Assembly: GCA_023416995.1 (NCBI GenBank)
Contig: JAEZGI010000083.1
Span: 20,517-84,516 of the forward strand
Direction: 5' to 3'
Length of the DNA: 64,000 nt
DNA from: Bacteroidota bacterium
GTDB lineage: Bacteria > Bacteroidota > Bacteroidia > Chitinophagales > Chitinophagaceae
Positions 28,112 to 35,707 of this stretch are shown here, piece after piece. Numbering within the stretch: the stretch's first letter is position 1; every line of letters begins with the position of its first letter. Under the pieces are notes generated by a model. It searched no databases and was not told the origin of the DNA. It saw only the letters and a list, made by a program, of their open reading frames with translations. A program made the position numbers and the translations under genes.

Positions 28112-28150
28112 AAAGAGAGGCTGTCGCAAATTATGTGGCAGCCTCTCTTT
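28112..28150. terminator. Strong bidirectional terminator after the M14 peptidase
   Basis: AAAGAGAGGCTG (28112-28123) and CAGCCTCTCTTT (28139-28150) form a perfect 12-bp stem with a 15-nt loop, followed by CTTT. It lies 17 bp after the M14 stop and faces the convergent oxidoreductase gene, so it may serve both strands. Confidence 0.85.
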
Positions 28151-28220
28151 CTTTAAGCAGTTCGCGTGAAATTTTATTTATACAGTGTTTTATTCCGGCA
28201 CAACAACTCCGGGCAGAGAA

Positions 28221-29255
28221 TCATGATGTAGCGAGTGTTTTGAATGATTCTAAATGAATCGGCACCTGTTGTTTGGTTTCTGCAGATTTATATACTGCCG
28301 CGATCACTTCAACATCTCTCAAACCCATTTCTGCAGGTACCCTGGTGGGTTTATCTTCCATGATGCATTCTGCAAAATCATCCATTTGCAGGGCCTGTTG
28401 ATTAACTGTCGGAAAGGTTATCTCTCCTTCTGAAGTTTTTCCTTTCAACCCTTCATATTCATACGCTGGCTCGAGTTGAAACCAGCCGTTCTCTGCCCTT
28501 ACATTGATCAGGTTTTGTTGTTTGGTATAACTGCACTCGCACTCTGCTACAATATCATCTTCAAAATGCAGTGTGAATTTGATGCCTTCTTCCACCTCAT
28601 CGAAACGTTCTTTATCGGTGCGGGGTGAAAATGCAGCATCAACGGCAACAGGCAGTTTACCGGTTAGATACATAGCGGCCTGGATACAATACACTCCGTA
28701 ATTCATGAGCGGTCCACCGCCTGCGAGTTTTTTATCGACCCGCCATGTTTTTTTATTGCCGAGATCCTTGCTATCAAGAAGGGTCAATTTCTTCACCTTA
28801 CCAAAAACCTGTTGCTGACCAAGACGCATCACTTCTTTATTGTAGGGATCAAAATGCAGCCGGTAACCCATGGAGAATCGTACGCCTGCCGCTTCAATGG
28901 CATGAATCATCTCCCGGCATTCCGCAGGTGTATTTGCCATTGGCTTCTCACAAATTATATGTTTGCCGGCACGTGCCGCCCGTATGGTAAACTCAGGATG
29001 CATCAGGTTTGGCAATACGATATAAACAATATCGATATCGTCGTTTGACGCGATCTCATCAAAATTTTCATAGTTGTACAAATGACTGTCGGCAATATTG
29101 TACTCCGCCTGGTATTGCCTGAGTTTTGCAGGCGTGCCGCTGACAAGTGCAGCGAGATAACAATTTTCTGTTTCCTTCAGCGCGGGCATTATCTGCGTTG
29201 TAGCATATTCTCCCAAACCTACTACTGCAACGCCCAAACGGTTTTTGTTTTTCAT
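28221..29255 (-). CDS. Gfo/Idh/MocA-family NAD(P)-dependent oxidoreductase
   Basis: 344 residues from the ATG at 29255 (MKNKNRLGVAVVGLGEYATTQ). The longer open frame to 29318 has no plausible start and is ignored. The Rossmann fold is marked by GLGEYA, and the family signature EKP is in ICEKPMANTPAECREM. The C-terminal domain runs from about 135 (YRLHFDPYNKEVMRLG). It resembles glucose-fructose oxidoreductase-type enzymes acting on sugars or cyclitols, and the cell location appears cytoplasmic. It is divergent from the M20 peptidase with about 120 bp between starts. The substrate cannot be predicted. Confidence 0.9.
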   Translation of the reverse strand: MKNKNRLGVAVVGLGEYATTQIMPALKETENCYLAALVSGTPAKLRQYQAEYNIADSHLYNYENFDEIASNDDIDIVYIVLPNLMHPEFTIRAARAGKHIICEKPMANTPAECREMIHAIEAAGVRFSMGYRLHFDPYNKEVMRLGQQQVFGKVKKLTLLDSKDLGNKKTWRVDKKLAGGGPLMNYGVYCIQAAMYLTGKLPVAVDAAFSPRTDKERFDEVEEGIKFTLHFEDDIVAECECSYTKQQNLINVRAENGWFQLEPAYEYEGLKGKTSEGEITFPTVNQQALQMDDFAECIMEDKPTRVPAEMGLRDVEVIAAVYKSAETKQQVPIHLESFKTLATS

Positions 29256-29376
29256 ATTATTGTGTTTGGTGTTGAGGGTTAAAAAATGGTGCCATGCCTG
29301 CCACACGGAAAAAATCACCCATGAAGGCTATATTTAAGCGATATTGCTCACTGAGTTTCAACAATCAACTTCTATC

Positions 29377-30684
29377 ATGCTAACTGTATTCAAAAAGTTC
29401 GTACTCTTCAGCGCTTTCATCTCTTTTTCTGTTCTGCAGGCACAGGAGAGTTCCCAAAAAAGACCAGATGTGGATAAACGATACCAGGCTGAGTTGAAAA
29501 CGCTTGCTGAGAGACCGGTGATCAGGGCCGCGTTTAAAGAGATCGTGAATCTTGAACCGGAAACTTACAAAGATCTTATACTGTTGAATGAAATTCCCGC
29601 TCCACCGTTTAAAGAAGAACAAAGGGCAGCGAAGTTTTTGGAGATGATCAAAGCGATCGGGGTTGATTCAGTGTGGATCGACGAGGTAGGTAATGTACTT
29701 GCACTTGTGAAAGGTAAATCAGGAAAAAAAACAGTGTTGCTTGAAGCACATCTTGATACCGTTTTCCCTGAAGGCACCGATGTTACGGTGAAACATCGTG
29801 GCGATACACTTGTTGCGCCTGGAATCGGTGATGATACACGAGGTCTTGCGGTTGTTCTTGCAGTGCTGAAAGCAATGAAAGCGACTAAACTTAATACAGA
29901 TCATGATGTCATTTTTGCGGGAACCGTAGGTGAGGAAGGCCTTGGAGATCTGCGTGGGGTGAAAGCATTATTTAAAGACGGTAAAAGAAAAATTGATAGT
30001 TATATAGCCATTGATGGCGGTGATATCGGAAGTATTGTATCCGGCGGAACTGGTTCAAACCGGTATCGTGTTACTTTCAAGGGACCCGGGGGCCATTCAT
30101 ATGGTGCATTTGGTCTTGCAAACCCGCACAACGCAGCTGCCCGTGCCATTCATTATTTTGTTACGGAGGCTGATAAATACACACGTACAGGTACAAAAAC
30201 AACTTATAATGTTGGGGTGATCGGTGGCGGCACTTCTGTAAATGCCATTCCCTTTGAATCGTGGATGGAAGTTGATATGCGTTCTGAAGCACCAGACAGA
30301 CTTGCTGGTATTGACAGCTTGTTCCAGGCCGCGGTACGGAAAGGACTTGCAGAAGAAAACGCAATGAAAAGACGTGGGCAGGCTTTAACAGTAGAAGTGA
30401 AAATGGTTGGCAACCGCCCCACGGGTGTTCAGGCCGAAACCGTACCGCTCGTTCAAAGAACAATGGCTGCAGCAGCGGTACTTGGTGCGAAACCATCCTT
30501 ACATATGAGCTCAACCAATGCAAACACACCTATTTCCAAGGGAGTACCGGCAGTAACAATCGGTCGCGGCGGCGTAGGAGGTGGTGCGCACTCAGTGGAG
30601 GAATGGTGGCTCAATGAAAAGGGACACCTGGCCATTCAATTTGCCTTACTGCTCTTAGTCGCTGAAGCGGGTTTAGCAAAATAG
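29377..30684 (+). CDS. Secreted M20/M25/M40-family metallopeptidase
   Basis: 435 residues from the ATG at 29377, which opens a clear signal peptide ending near LQAQ (residue 23); a TTG at 29344 in the same frame is less likely. Metal and catalytic motifs are LLEAHLDTVFPEG (His-x-Asp), GIGDDTRGLA, GTVGEEGLGDLRG (Glu-Glu) and AIDGGD. A dimerisation domain follows (FKGPGGHSYGAFG), and a late His lies in GGGAHSVEEWW. Such enzymes are di-zinc aminopeptidases or tripeptidases. It is monocistronic by position. Confidence 0.92.
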   Translation: MLTVFKKFVLFSAFISFSVLQAQESSQKRPDVDKRYQAELKTLAERPVIRAAFKEIVNLEPETYKDLILLNEIPAPPFKEEQRAAKFLEMIKAIGVDSVWIDEVGNVLALVKGKSGKKTVLLEAHLDTVFPEGTDVTVKHRGDTLVAPGIGDDTRGLAVVLAVLKAMKATKLNTDHDVIFAGTVGEEGLGDLRGVKALFKDGKRKIDSYIAIDGGDIGSIVSGGTGSNRYRVTFKGPGGHSYGAFGLANPHNAAARAIHYFVTEADKYTRTGTKTTYNVGVIGGGTSVNAIPFESWMEVDMRSEAPDRLAGIDSLFQAAVRKGLAEENAMKRRGQALTVEVKMVGNRPTGVQAETVPLVQRTMAAAAVLGAKPSLHMSSTNANTPISKGVPAVTIGRGGVGGGAHSVEEWWLNEKGHLAIQFALLLLVAEAGLAK

Positions 30685-30706
30685 CTTTTAATAAACACAT
30701 CAGTTA

Positions 30707-30901
30707 TTACCGCTGAGGTAATCCTATCACCACCATACTATCTTTTTGGTATCGCACAGCCGAGTCAGCACCAAGCGTTCTTGATTCGGGCCTACGATAT
30801 GCTGCTTCATAAGCACGCGAACGTTTGCGGTAATTTGGCTTTGGCTTTCTGCCGATGATAAAACAAAGACAAACAAATAACAAAAGGTGTTGAATGATCA
30901 T
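30707..30901 (-). CDS. Possible small membrane or secreted basic protein
   Basis: 64 codons with a hydrophobic start (IIQHLLLFVCLCFIIG), then a basic middle and the tail TLGADSAVRYQKDSMVVIGL. It begins 45 bp after the XRE regulator stop on the same strand and could be its second cistron. I recognise no family. It could be a chance frame, but the N-terminal hydrophobic/basic pattern and position make a real small protein possible. Confidence 0.35.
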   Translation of the reverse strand: MIIQHLLLFVCLCFIIGRKPKPNYRKRSRAYEAAYRRPESRTLGADSAVRYQKDSMVVIGLPQR

Positions 30902-30946
30902 CTGTAGTCGGTTTAGTTTATGATTCTTATTTGTGAGGTTTATTTA

Positions 30947-31627
30947 TTATCCACGTTCATGCGCATATACTGCAAACAACTTCCAGAATTGTTTTTCAGT
31001 CTCAAATGCAAAACTGTGTTTCTTAAAAGCATTTAATACGAGGTCAATCCTGTTCCCTTCTAATTGGTAATTGCCAATCATGATTTCATGACCGTTCACA
31101 TACAAACCAGTTTTATCTGAACAGAGATGTACATTCTCGCGGGTCAACTCTTCAAACACCAGCACATCATGCATCTGGTATTCAGGAATTGACTGCGGAT
31201 GCGGAATGTTATTATTGAATGTCAATGCAAGCAGATTATGATTACTTGTTTCCGGCAATACGAGCCTGGGAAAAGCAGTGAACTCATCAAATCTCAATTC
31301 CTTATAACTGCAACGCATGAAGATCGTGTCGCTGATAAAGGGAACCTCGTGCAACTGAAGATTTGCAATATGATGCTCATCGTTTAATAGCTTATCGCCA
31401 TTGTATTGAAGTATCTCATTAACGGTAAGCACCTCGGATACAAACTTATTTAGCGGAATGCTAAAATGGTTTGCAATTTTGATCACAGATTCCAATCTCG
31501 GCTCGGCCCGATTTTCCTCGTAGGATGAAATGTTACCCCGCGTCAACTCGAACAAATCCGCAAATGCTTGCTGGCTGAGGTTTTTAGCAGCCCTTATTTT
31601 TTTAATATTAGCTCCGATCTTCAGCAT
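30947..31627 (-). CDS. XRE-family transcriptional regulator with an S24-like C-terminal region
   Basis: 226 residues. A cro/cI-type HTH is at about 5-62 (IKKIRAAKNLSQQAFADLFELTRGNISSYEENRAEPRLESVIKIA, split here only for description of helices 2 and 3). The C-terminal part (about 95-226) includes HDVLVFEELTRENVHLCSDKTG and resembles a peptidase-S24-like sensor domain, but I see no Ser/Lys catalytic dyad with certainty. The gene is divergent from the YbjN/PspA/flotillin operon by 100 bp and is the obvious candidate regulator of it and of itself. Confidence 0.88.
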   Translation of the reverse strand: MLKIGANIKKIRAAKNLSQQAFADLFELTRGNISSYEENRAEPRLESVIKIANHFSIPLNKFVSEVLTVNEILQYNGDKLLNDEHHIANLQLHEVPFISDTIFMRCSYKELRFDEFTAFPRLVLPETSNHNLLALTFNNNIPHPQSIPEYQMHDVLVFEELTRENVHLCSDKTGLYVNGHEIMIGNYQLEGNRIDLVLNAFKKHSFAFETEKQFWKLFAVYAHERG

Positions 31628-31644
31628 GCTTCAAAGATAAGGCA

Positions 31645-31674
31645 AATTATTTTATCATCAATGCTAATTATTTT
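31645..31674 (+). promoter_or_regulatory. Two direct repeats AATTATTTT (candidate operator)
   Basis: AATTATTTT occurs at 31645-31653 and 31666-31674, 21 bp apart, which is two helical turns. The second copy overlaps the -33 element of the operon promoter. A dimeric XRE protein bound here would block RNA polymerase. The sequence is AT-rich, so chance is possible. Confidence 0.4.
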
Positions 31675-31704
31675 TGCAGTGTTAACATTTTTTTTATAGA
31701 TTTG
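31673..31704 (+). promoter_or_regulatory. Promoter of the YbjN/PspA/flotillin/ATPase operon
   Basis: TTTG at 31673-31676, a 20-nt spacer, and TAGATTTG at 31697-31704 match the Bacteroidota sigma-ABfr consensus (TTTG-N19-21-TAnnTTTG) at every fixed position. The start codon of the first gene is 24 nt downstream, leaving a short leader. Confidence 0.75.
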
Positions 31705-31727
31705 TAAGACAAACAAAACATAAACAG

Positions 31728-32120
31728 ATGGATTTCATGTCCACGATACAAGACTTCGCCACCACCTCCGGTTGCCGGATCCTCTATAAAAATGAACACG
31801 ACGGCATACTGAAGATTGACAACCAGGAAGATGGCATTCACAACCTGATCATTGGTATCGCGCCCCCCATACTGATTATGGAGCAATACCTGTTTTCTTT
31901 CACGGCAGACAACATGAGCATGTTCAAACAACTGCTGCAGAAAAACCGTGACATGATCCACGGTGCATTTGTGATCAATGAAGAGGGAAACAAAGTGCTT
32001 TTCCGCTACACTATGCAGCTGGAGAATATAAATTTCAACGAATTCGACGGCGCCCTTAATTCACTTGGGCTCCTTCTCAGTGAATATTATCAACAAATCA
32101 TCAGCTTTTCAAAATTGTAA
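31728..32120 (+). CDS. YbjN-like (CesT/Tir-chaperone fold) protein, first gene of the membrane-stress-type operon
   Basis: 130 residues without signal or membrane segment. The pattern HNLIIGIAPPILIMEQYLFSF, MFKQLLQKNRDMIHGAFVINEEGNKVLFRYTMQLENINFNEFDGALNSL (read here in parts) fits the YbjN/type III chaperone-like alpha-beta fold, which often acts as a protein-binding adaptor. It ends 4 bp before PspA, so translation may be coupled. Its job in this operon is unknown; an adaptor or chaperone for PspA or the ATPase is inference. Numbered start MDFMS at 31728; a second ATG lies three codons later. Confidence 0.75.
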   Translation: MDFMSTIQDFATTSGCRILYKNEHDGILKIDNQEDGIHNLIIGIAPPILIMEQYLFSFTADNMSMFKQLLQKNRDMIHGAFVINEEGNKVLFRYTMQLENINFNEFDGALNSLGLLLSEYYQQIISFSKL

Positions 32121-32124
32121 TCTT

Positions 32125-32841
32125 ATGAATCTTTTTAAAAGAATTTTTAGAATAGGACAGGCTGAAATTCATGCCGCCGTTGAAAAAATGGAAGATCCTG
32201 TTAAGATGACCGAACAAGGACTCCGCGAACTACGGGAGGACCTGGCACAGGCAACTGAAGCATATGCGCGTGTGAAAGCACTCGCTATACGCACAGAAAA
32301 TGAACAGGCAGTATGTCAGAAAGAATCGCTGCAATACGCCGAGAAAGCAGTATTGATCATGCAAAAAGCGCAACACGGCGAAGTCGATATCAACCGCGCA
32401 GAACAACTTGCCCGTGAAGCTTTAACGCTCCGCCGACAATATTATGCCGATGCTGAGGATCTCGGATCCCAGGCACTTGCCCACCGCGAAAGTTCTGAGC
32501 AACTGCTCAAGAACATTGAAATACTCAAAGAGAATCTTTCCAAGTGGGAGAAAGAATTAAAAACTCTGAAGGCCCGCGTTAAAGTAAGCAAGGCTACCCA
32601 GCAGGTAAATAAACAACTGGCCCAACTTGATACAAATGGCACGATCGCAATGCTTGAACGTATGAAAGATAAAGTCGAGGACCAGGAAGCACTGTCAAAA
32701 GCCTACGCAGAGATAGCTAATCCCGGAATTAATCTGAAAGATGACTTGAATCGTCTGTTAAAAGATGATACCTTATCAATCGAAAAGGACCTGGACGCCA
32801 TCAAAAACAAATTAGGGATGGACCAGCATCCCCTGAAATGA
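32125..32841 (+). CDS. pspA: PspA/IM30-family membrane-remodelling protein
   Basis: 238 residues from the ATG at 32125 (MNLFKRIFRIGQAEIHAAVEKMEDPVKM), four bases after the YbjN stop; the longer frame from 32065 overlaps YbjN and is rejected. The amphipathic N-terminal helix and the following long coiled coil (EQGLRELREDLAQATEAYARVKA, then the heptads to about 200) are the PspA/Vipp1 layout. PspA-type proteins are bacterial relatives of ESCRT-III that form rods and rings on damaged inner membrane. Next in the operon are the OB-fold membrane protein, the flotillin and the giant ATPase. No PspF/PspBC partner is near, so control is unlike that in Escherichia coli. Confidence 0.92.
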   Translation: MNLFKRIFRIGQAEIHAAVEKMEDPVKMTEQGLRELREDLAQATEAYARVKALAIRTENEQAVCQKESLQYAEKAVLIMQKAQHGEVDINRAEQLAREALTLRRQYYADAEDLGSQALAHRESSEQLLKNIEILKENLSKWEKELKTLKARVKVSKATQQVNKQLAQLDTNGTIAMLERMKDKVEDQEALSKAYAEIANPGINLKDDLNRLLKDDTLSIEKDLDAIKNKLGMDQHPLK

Positions 32842-32875
32842 TATGCTGCAAATTCGTTGACTTAAACCGACAACC

Positions 32876-33547
32876 ATGGCAGAACTAACCAAACTACTGT
32901 TTCATCCGCTTTCTAACGGCATCATGACAGTGCTTGCAGGAATCACGGCATTGTACTGGGTGTTTACCTTTCTCGCAGGTGATTTTTTAGGCGACATGGA
33001 TTTTGCCCCGGAAGTAGATGCCACAGTAGAAGTGGATTCTGATGCAGACTTAGGTGACACAGGTTCTGAACAGGGCTTCTTTTCAAAAGCACTTGAATTT
33101 GTAAATGTTGGCAAGGTGCCCTTCATGATAGTGTACAGCATCTTTAAATTTATTGCCTGGATAGTAACGCTGGTAAGTTCTGTTATGTTAGGAGCCGCGT
33201 CATGGGGTTGGAAATCTGCATTACTCCTGCTACCAATATTCATGGTCGCTTACCTGTTGACACGTTATGCCACAAAACCACTGGTTAAACTATACAATGT
33301 AATGGGATATAACGGAGAAGAACAACACGATCTGCTTGGCCGCATTGCTCGCATGCGGTCAGCCATAAATGGCGACAAGATCGGCGCAGCAGAATTAGTA
33401 ATTAATAATGATGTTATCCGCATCAACGTGAGAAGCAAATCGGGACAGCCCATTGACTACAATGCAGATGTAATGATAGCTGATGAATCAACTGATGGCA
33501 GATACTACTTTGTGGTACCTGAGCTCACTCTCGATAATATCGTTTAA
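32876..33547 (+). CDS. OB-fold/NfeD-like membrane protein (YqiJ/YuaF type), flotillin partner
   Basis: 223 residues. Hydrophobic segments lie at about 13-37 (GIMTVLAGITALYWVFTFLAG), then at about 85-103 and 106-124 (IFKFIAWIVTLVSSVMLG, SALLLLPIFMVAYLL). An acidic loop separates the first from the second (DATVEVDSDADLGD). The C-terminal 80 residues (EEQHDLLGRIARMRSAI, IRINVRSKSGQPIDYNADVMIADES) look like the small OB-fold barrel found in YqiJ/NfeD proteins. Such proteins sit beside flotillin genes and bind the flotillin at the membrane. Spacing is 34 bp from PspA and 57 bp to the flotillin. Confidence 0.8.
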   Translation: MAELTKLLFHPLSNGIMTVLAGITALYWVFTFLAGDFLGDMDFAPEVDATVEVDSDADLGDTGSEQGFFSKALEFVNVGKVPFMIVYSIFKFIAWIVTLVSSVMLGAASWGWKSALLLLPIFMVAYLLTRYATKPLVKLYNVMGYNGEEQHDLLGRIARMRSAINGDKIGAAELVINNDVIRINVRSKSGQPIDYNADVMIADESTDGRYYFVVPELTLDNIV

Positions 33548-33604
33548 TAAAAATGTCTATTTTCAAAACAAGCAATATTTCCTTTAACCATTAACCTGTT
33601 TACT

Positions 33605-35641
33605 ATGATTGAAGCACTCGGCGGAATTACCTTGCTGATAGTCGGCGGTATCGCATTCTTCCTCTTTATTATCCTGGCAGCATTTGCCAGCTTTTACAAA
33701 AAGATCCCGCAGGGCAAAGCCATCGTACGAACAGGTGTTGGTGGCGGCAAGGTCGCGTTTAACCGCGGTATGTACGTGATCCCCATTCTCCATAAAATGG
33801 AAATCATGGACATTTCAGTAAAAAAACTTCAGATTGACAGGATGGAACATGAGGGCCTGATCTGTAAAGACAATATCCGCGCTGATATCAAAGTTGCCTT
33901 TTTCGTTCGTGTAAATAAAACAGTAGAAGACGTATTAAATGTCGCCCAGATAATTGGCACCGAACGCGCAAGCGAAGTAGGCACGCTCACAAATCTTTTT
34001 GAAGCCAAGTTCTCAGAAGCACTCAAAACGGTTGGCAAAAAATTCGACTTTGTTTCTTTATATGAAGCACGCCGCGAATTCAGGAATGAAATTTTGGATA
34101 TCATTGGCACCGATCTGAACGGATACACATTGGATGATTGCGCGATTGATTATCTCGAACAAACTGAAATGAAATACCTGAGCCCTGAAAACATTCTTGA
34201 CTCACAGGGTATCAGGAAAATAACCGAGCTCACTGCAGCACAAAATATCAATGCCAATCTTATTCGTCGCGAAGAAGAAAAAGTAATCAAAAAACAAAAC
34301 GTTGAAGCACGTGAAGCTATTCTTGAACTGGAAAGACAAATGGCGGAGAAAGAAGAAAAACAACGCCGCGAGATTGATAATGTGAAGGCCCGCGAACAGG
34401 CAGAAATACTGAAAGTTCGTGAAGAAGAGCGTCTGAAAGCAGAATCAGTGCGCATCAAAACAGACGAAAGCCTGGCTATACAGGAAGAAAATAAACTTCG
34501 CCAGATAATTATTGCAGCGAAGAATAAACAGAGAACAGATGCTGTTGAAACCGAAAGAGTGGAAAAGGACCGTGCATTGGAAGCAACCGAAAGAGAAAAA
34601 ATTGTTACGCTGGCTCAGATTGAAAAGGAAAGGAACATAGAGGTTGAACGTAAGAATATCCAGGATGTGATCCGCGAAAGAGTGAAGTTGGAAAAAGGTG
34701 TTGTAGAAGAACAGCAGAATATGAAAGACATCGAATCTTTCAGAGCAATTGAGCGCGAAAAAACAGTTGGCATTACTGACGCGAGCCGGCTGGCAGAAGA
34801 AAAGCTGATCTATACTGTGAAGGCAGCAGAGGCCGAAAAGAAAGCGGCAGAAGAAAAAGCCAAACAATTAATCATTGACGCAGAAGCAAAGAAAGAAGCT
34901 TCAATAAAAGAGGCAGAAGCGCGTAAGATACTTGCAGAGGCACAGGCACGTGAAGAAGCAACGCTTGGTTTATCAGAAGCCGAGGTAATGATGGCAAAAG
35001 CAGAGGCTTTGGAGCGCCAGGGTGTGGTAGATGCCGGTGTTGTTGAGAAAATGGCCGAGGCCCGCCGCAAACAGGGACTCGCGGAAGCCGAAGTTACCAA
35101 AGAAAAAGCGTTTGCTGAAGCTGAAGGCATCCAACACAAAGCTGAAGCCATGAAGAAACTGGACGGTGTGGGTAAAGAACATGAGGAGTTTAAGTTGCTT
35201 CTTGCAAAAGATCGGGATATCGCACTGGCGCAGATCAATATTCATAAAGATATTGCCGTGGCTCAGTCTGAAGTGTTGGGTACCGCGTTAAAAACTGCAA
35301 AGATCGACATCGTTGGTGGTGAGACCATGTTCTTCCAGAATATTGTGAACCAGATATCAAACGGCCGTGGTTTTGACAGGCTGATCAACGAAAGCGAAAA
35401 CGCTACCGAAATTAAAAAAGCTTTGCTCGGCAATGGCATTCATGATGGCAACCTGCTTGAACGTATCAGAACCTTTGCAGAAAAATACAATATATCAACC
35501 AACGATCTTAAAAATCTAACCATCTCAGGCGTATTGATGAAAATGCAGGCTAACAGCTCTGATGATGATCGTCCTTCGCTGATGGATCTCAGCAAGCTGG
35601 CCAATAGCCTTGGACTCGGAAACAAGAAGTTGAACGCTTAA
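33605..35641 (+). CDS. Flotillin-family (SPFH/band 7) membrane scaffold protein, YqiK type
   Basis: 678 residues. A hydrophobic N-terminal anchor at about 7-28 (TLLIVGGIAFFLFIILAAF) is followed by an SPFH domain at about 35-215 (GKAIVRTGVGGGKVAFNRG, YTLDDCAIDYLEQT). A very long Ala/Glu/Lys-rich coiled coil runs from about 215 to 545 and contains many EA repeats. A C-terminal region ends in LANSLGLGNKK. Flotillins organise membrane microdomains and affect fluidity. The gene lies between its NfeD-like partner and the ATPase. The long minus-strand frames under the coiled coil are artefacts of its base composition. Confidence 0.93.
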   Translation: MIEALGGITLLIVGGIAFFLFIILAAFASFYKKIPQGKAIVRTGVGGGKVAFNRGMYVIPILHKMEIMDISVKKLQIDRMEHEGLICKDNIRADIKVAFFVRVNKTVEDVLNVAQIIGTERASEVGTLTNLFEAKFSEALKTVGKKFDFVSLYEARREFRNEILDIIGTDLNGYTLDDCAIDYLEQTEMKYLSPENILDSQGIRKITELTAAQNINANLIRREEEKVIKKQNVEAREAILELERQMAEKEEKQRREIDNVKAREQAEILKVREEERLKAESVRIKTDESLAIQEENKLRQIIIAAKNKQRTDAVETERVEKDRALEATEREKIVTLAQIEKERNIEVERKNIQDVIRERVKLEKGVVEEQQNMKDIESFRAIEREKTVGITDASRLAEEKLIYTVKAAEAEKKAAEEKAKQLIIDAEAKKEASIKEAEARKILAEAQAREEATLGLSEAEVMMAKAEALERQGVVDAGVVEKMAEARRKQGLAEAEVTKEKAFAEAEGIQHKAEAMKKLDGVGKEHEEFKLLLAKDRDIALAQINIHKDIAVAQSEVLGTALKTAKIDIVGGETMFFQNIVNQISNGRGFDRLINESENATEIKKALLGNGIHDGNLLERIRTFAEKYNISTNDLKNLTISGVLMKMQANSSDDDRPSLMDLSKLANSLGLGNKKLNA

Positions 35642-35652
35642 CAATCAAGAAC

Positions 35653-35673
35653 GCTGCGGCAAGTTGCCGCAGC
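35653..35673. other. Stem-loop between the flotillin and ATPase genes
   Basis: GCTGCGGC (35653-35660) and GCCGCAGC (35666-35673) form a GC-rich 8-bp stem around AAGTT (the arms can extend to 10 bp around a single G). It begins 11 bp after the flotillin stop and ends 35 bp before the ATPase start. No T-tract follows directly (TTCATTG). It is probably a partial terminator or processing site lowering ATPase expression relative to PspA and flotillin. Confidence 0.65.
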
Positions 35674-35707
35674 TTCATTGTATCAGGATTGCCTTATTTC
35701 GTTTTAT

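Noticed and set aside
32065..32124. Longer N-terminus for PspA
   Set aside because: It overlaps the YbjN gene and adds residues before the conserved amphipathic helix; ATG 32125 is the family start.
34150..35245. Several long minus-strand open frames under the flotillin gene
   Set aside because: They mirror the Ala/Glu/Lys-rich coiled coil on the plus strand, are Ser/Ala-rich without domains, and have no start context.
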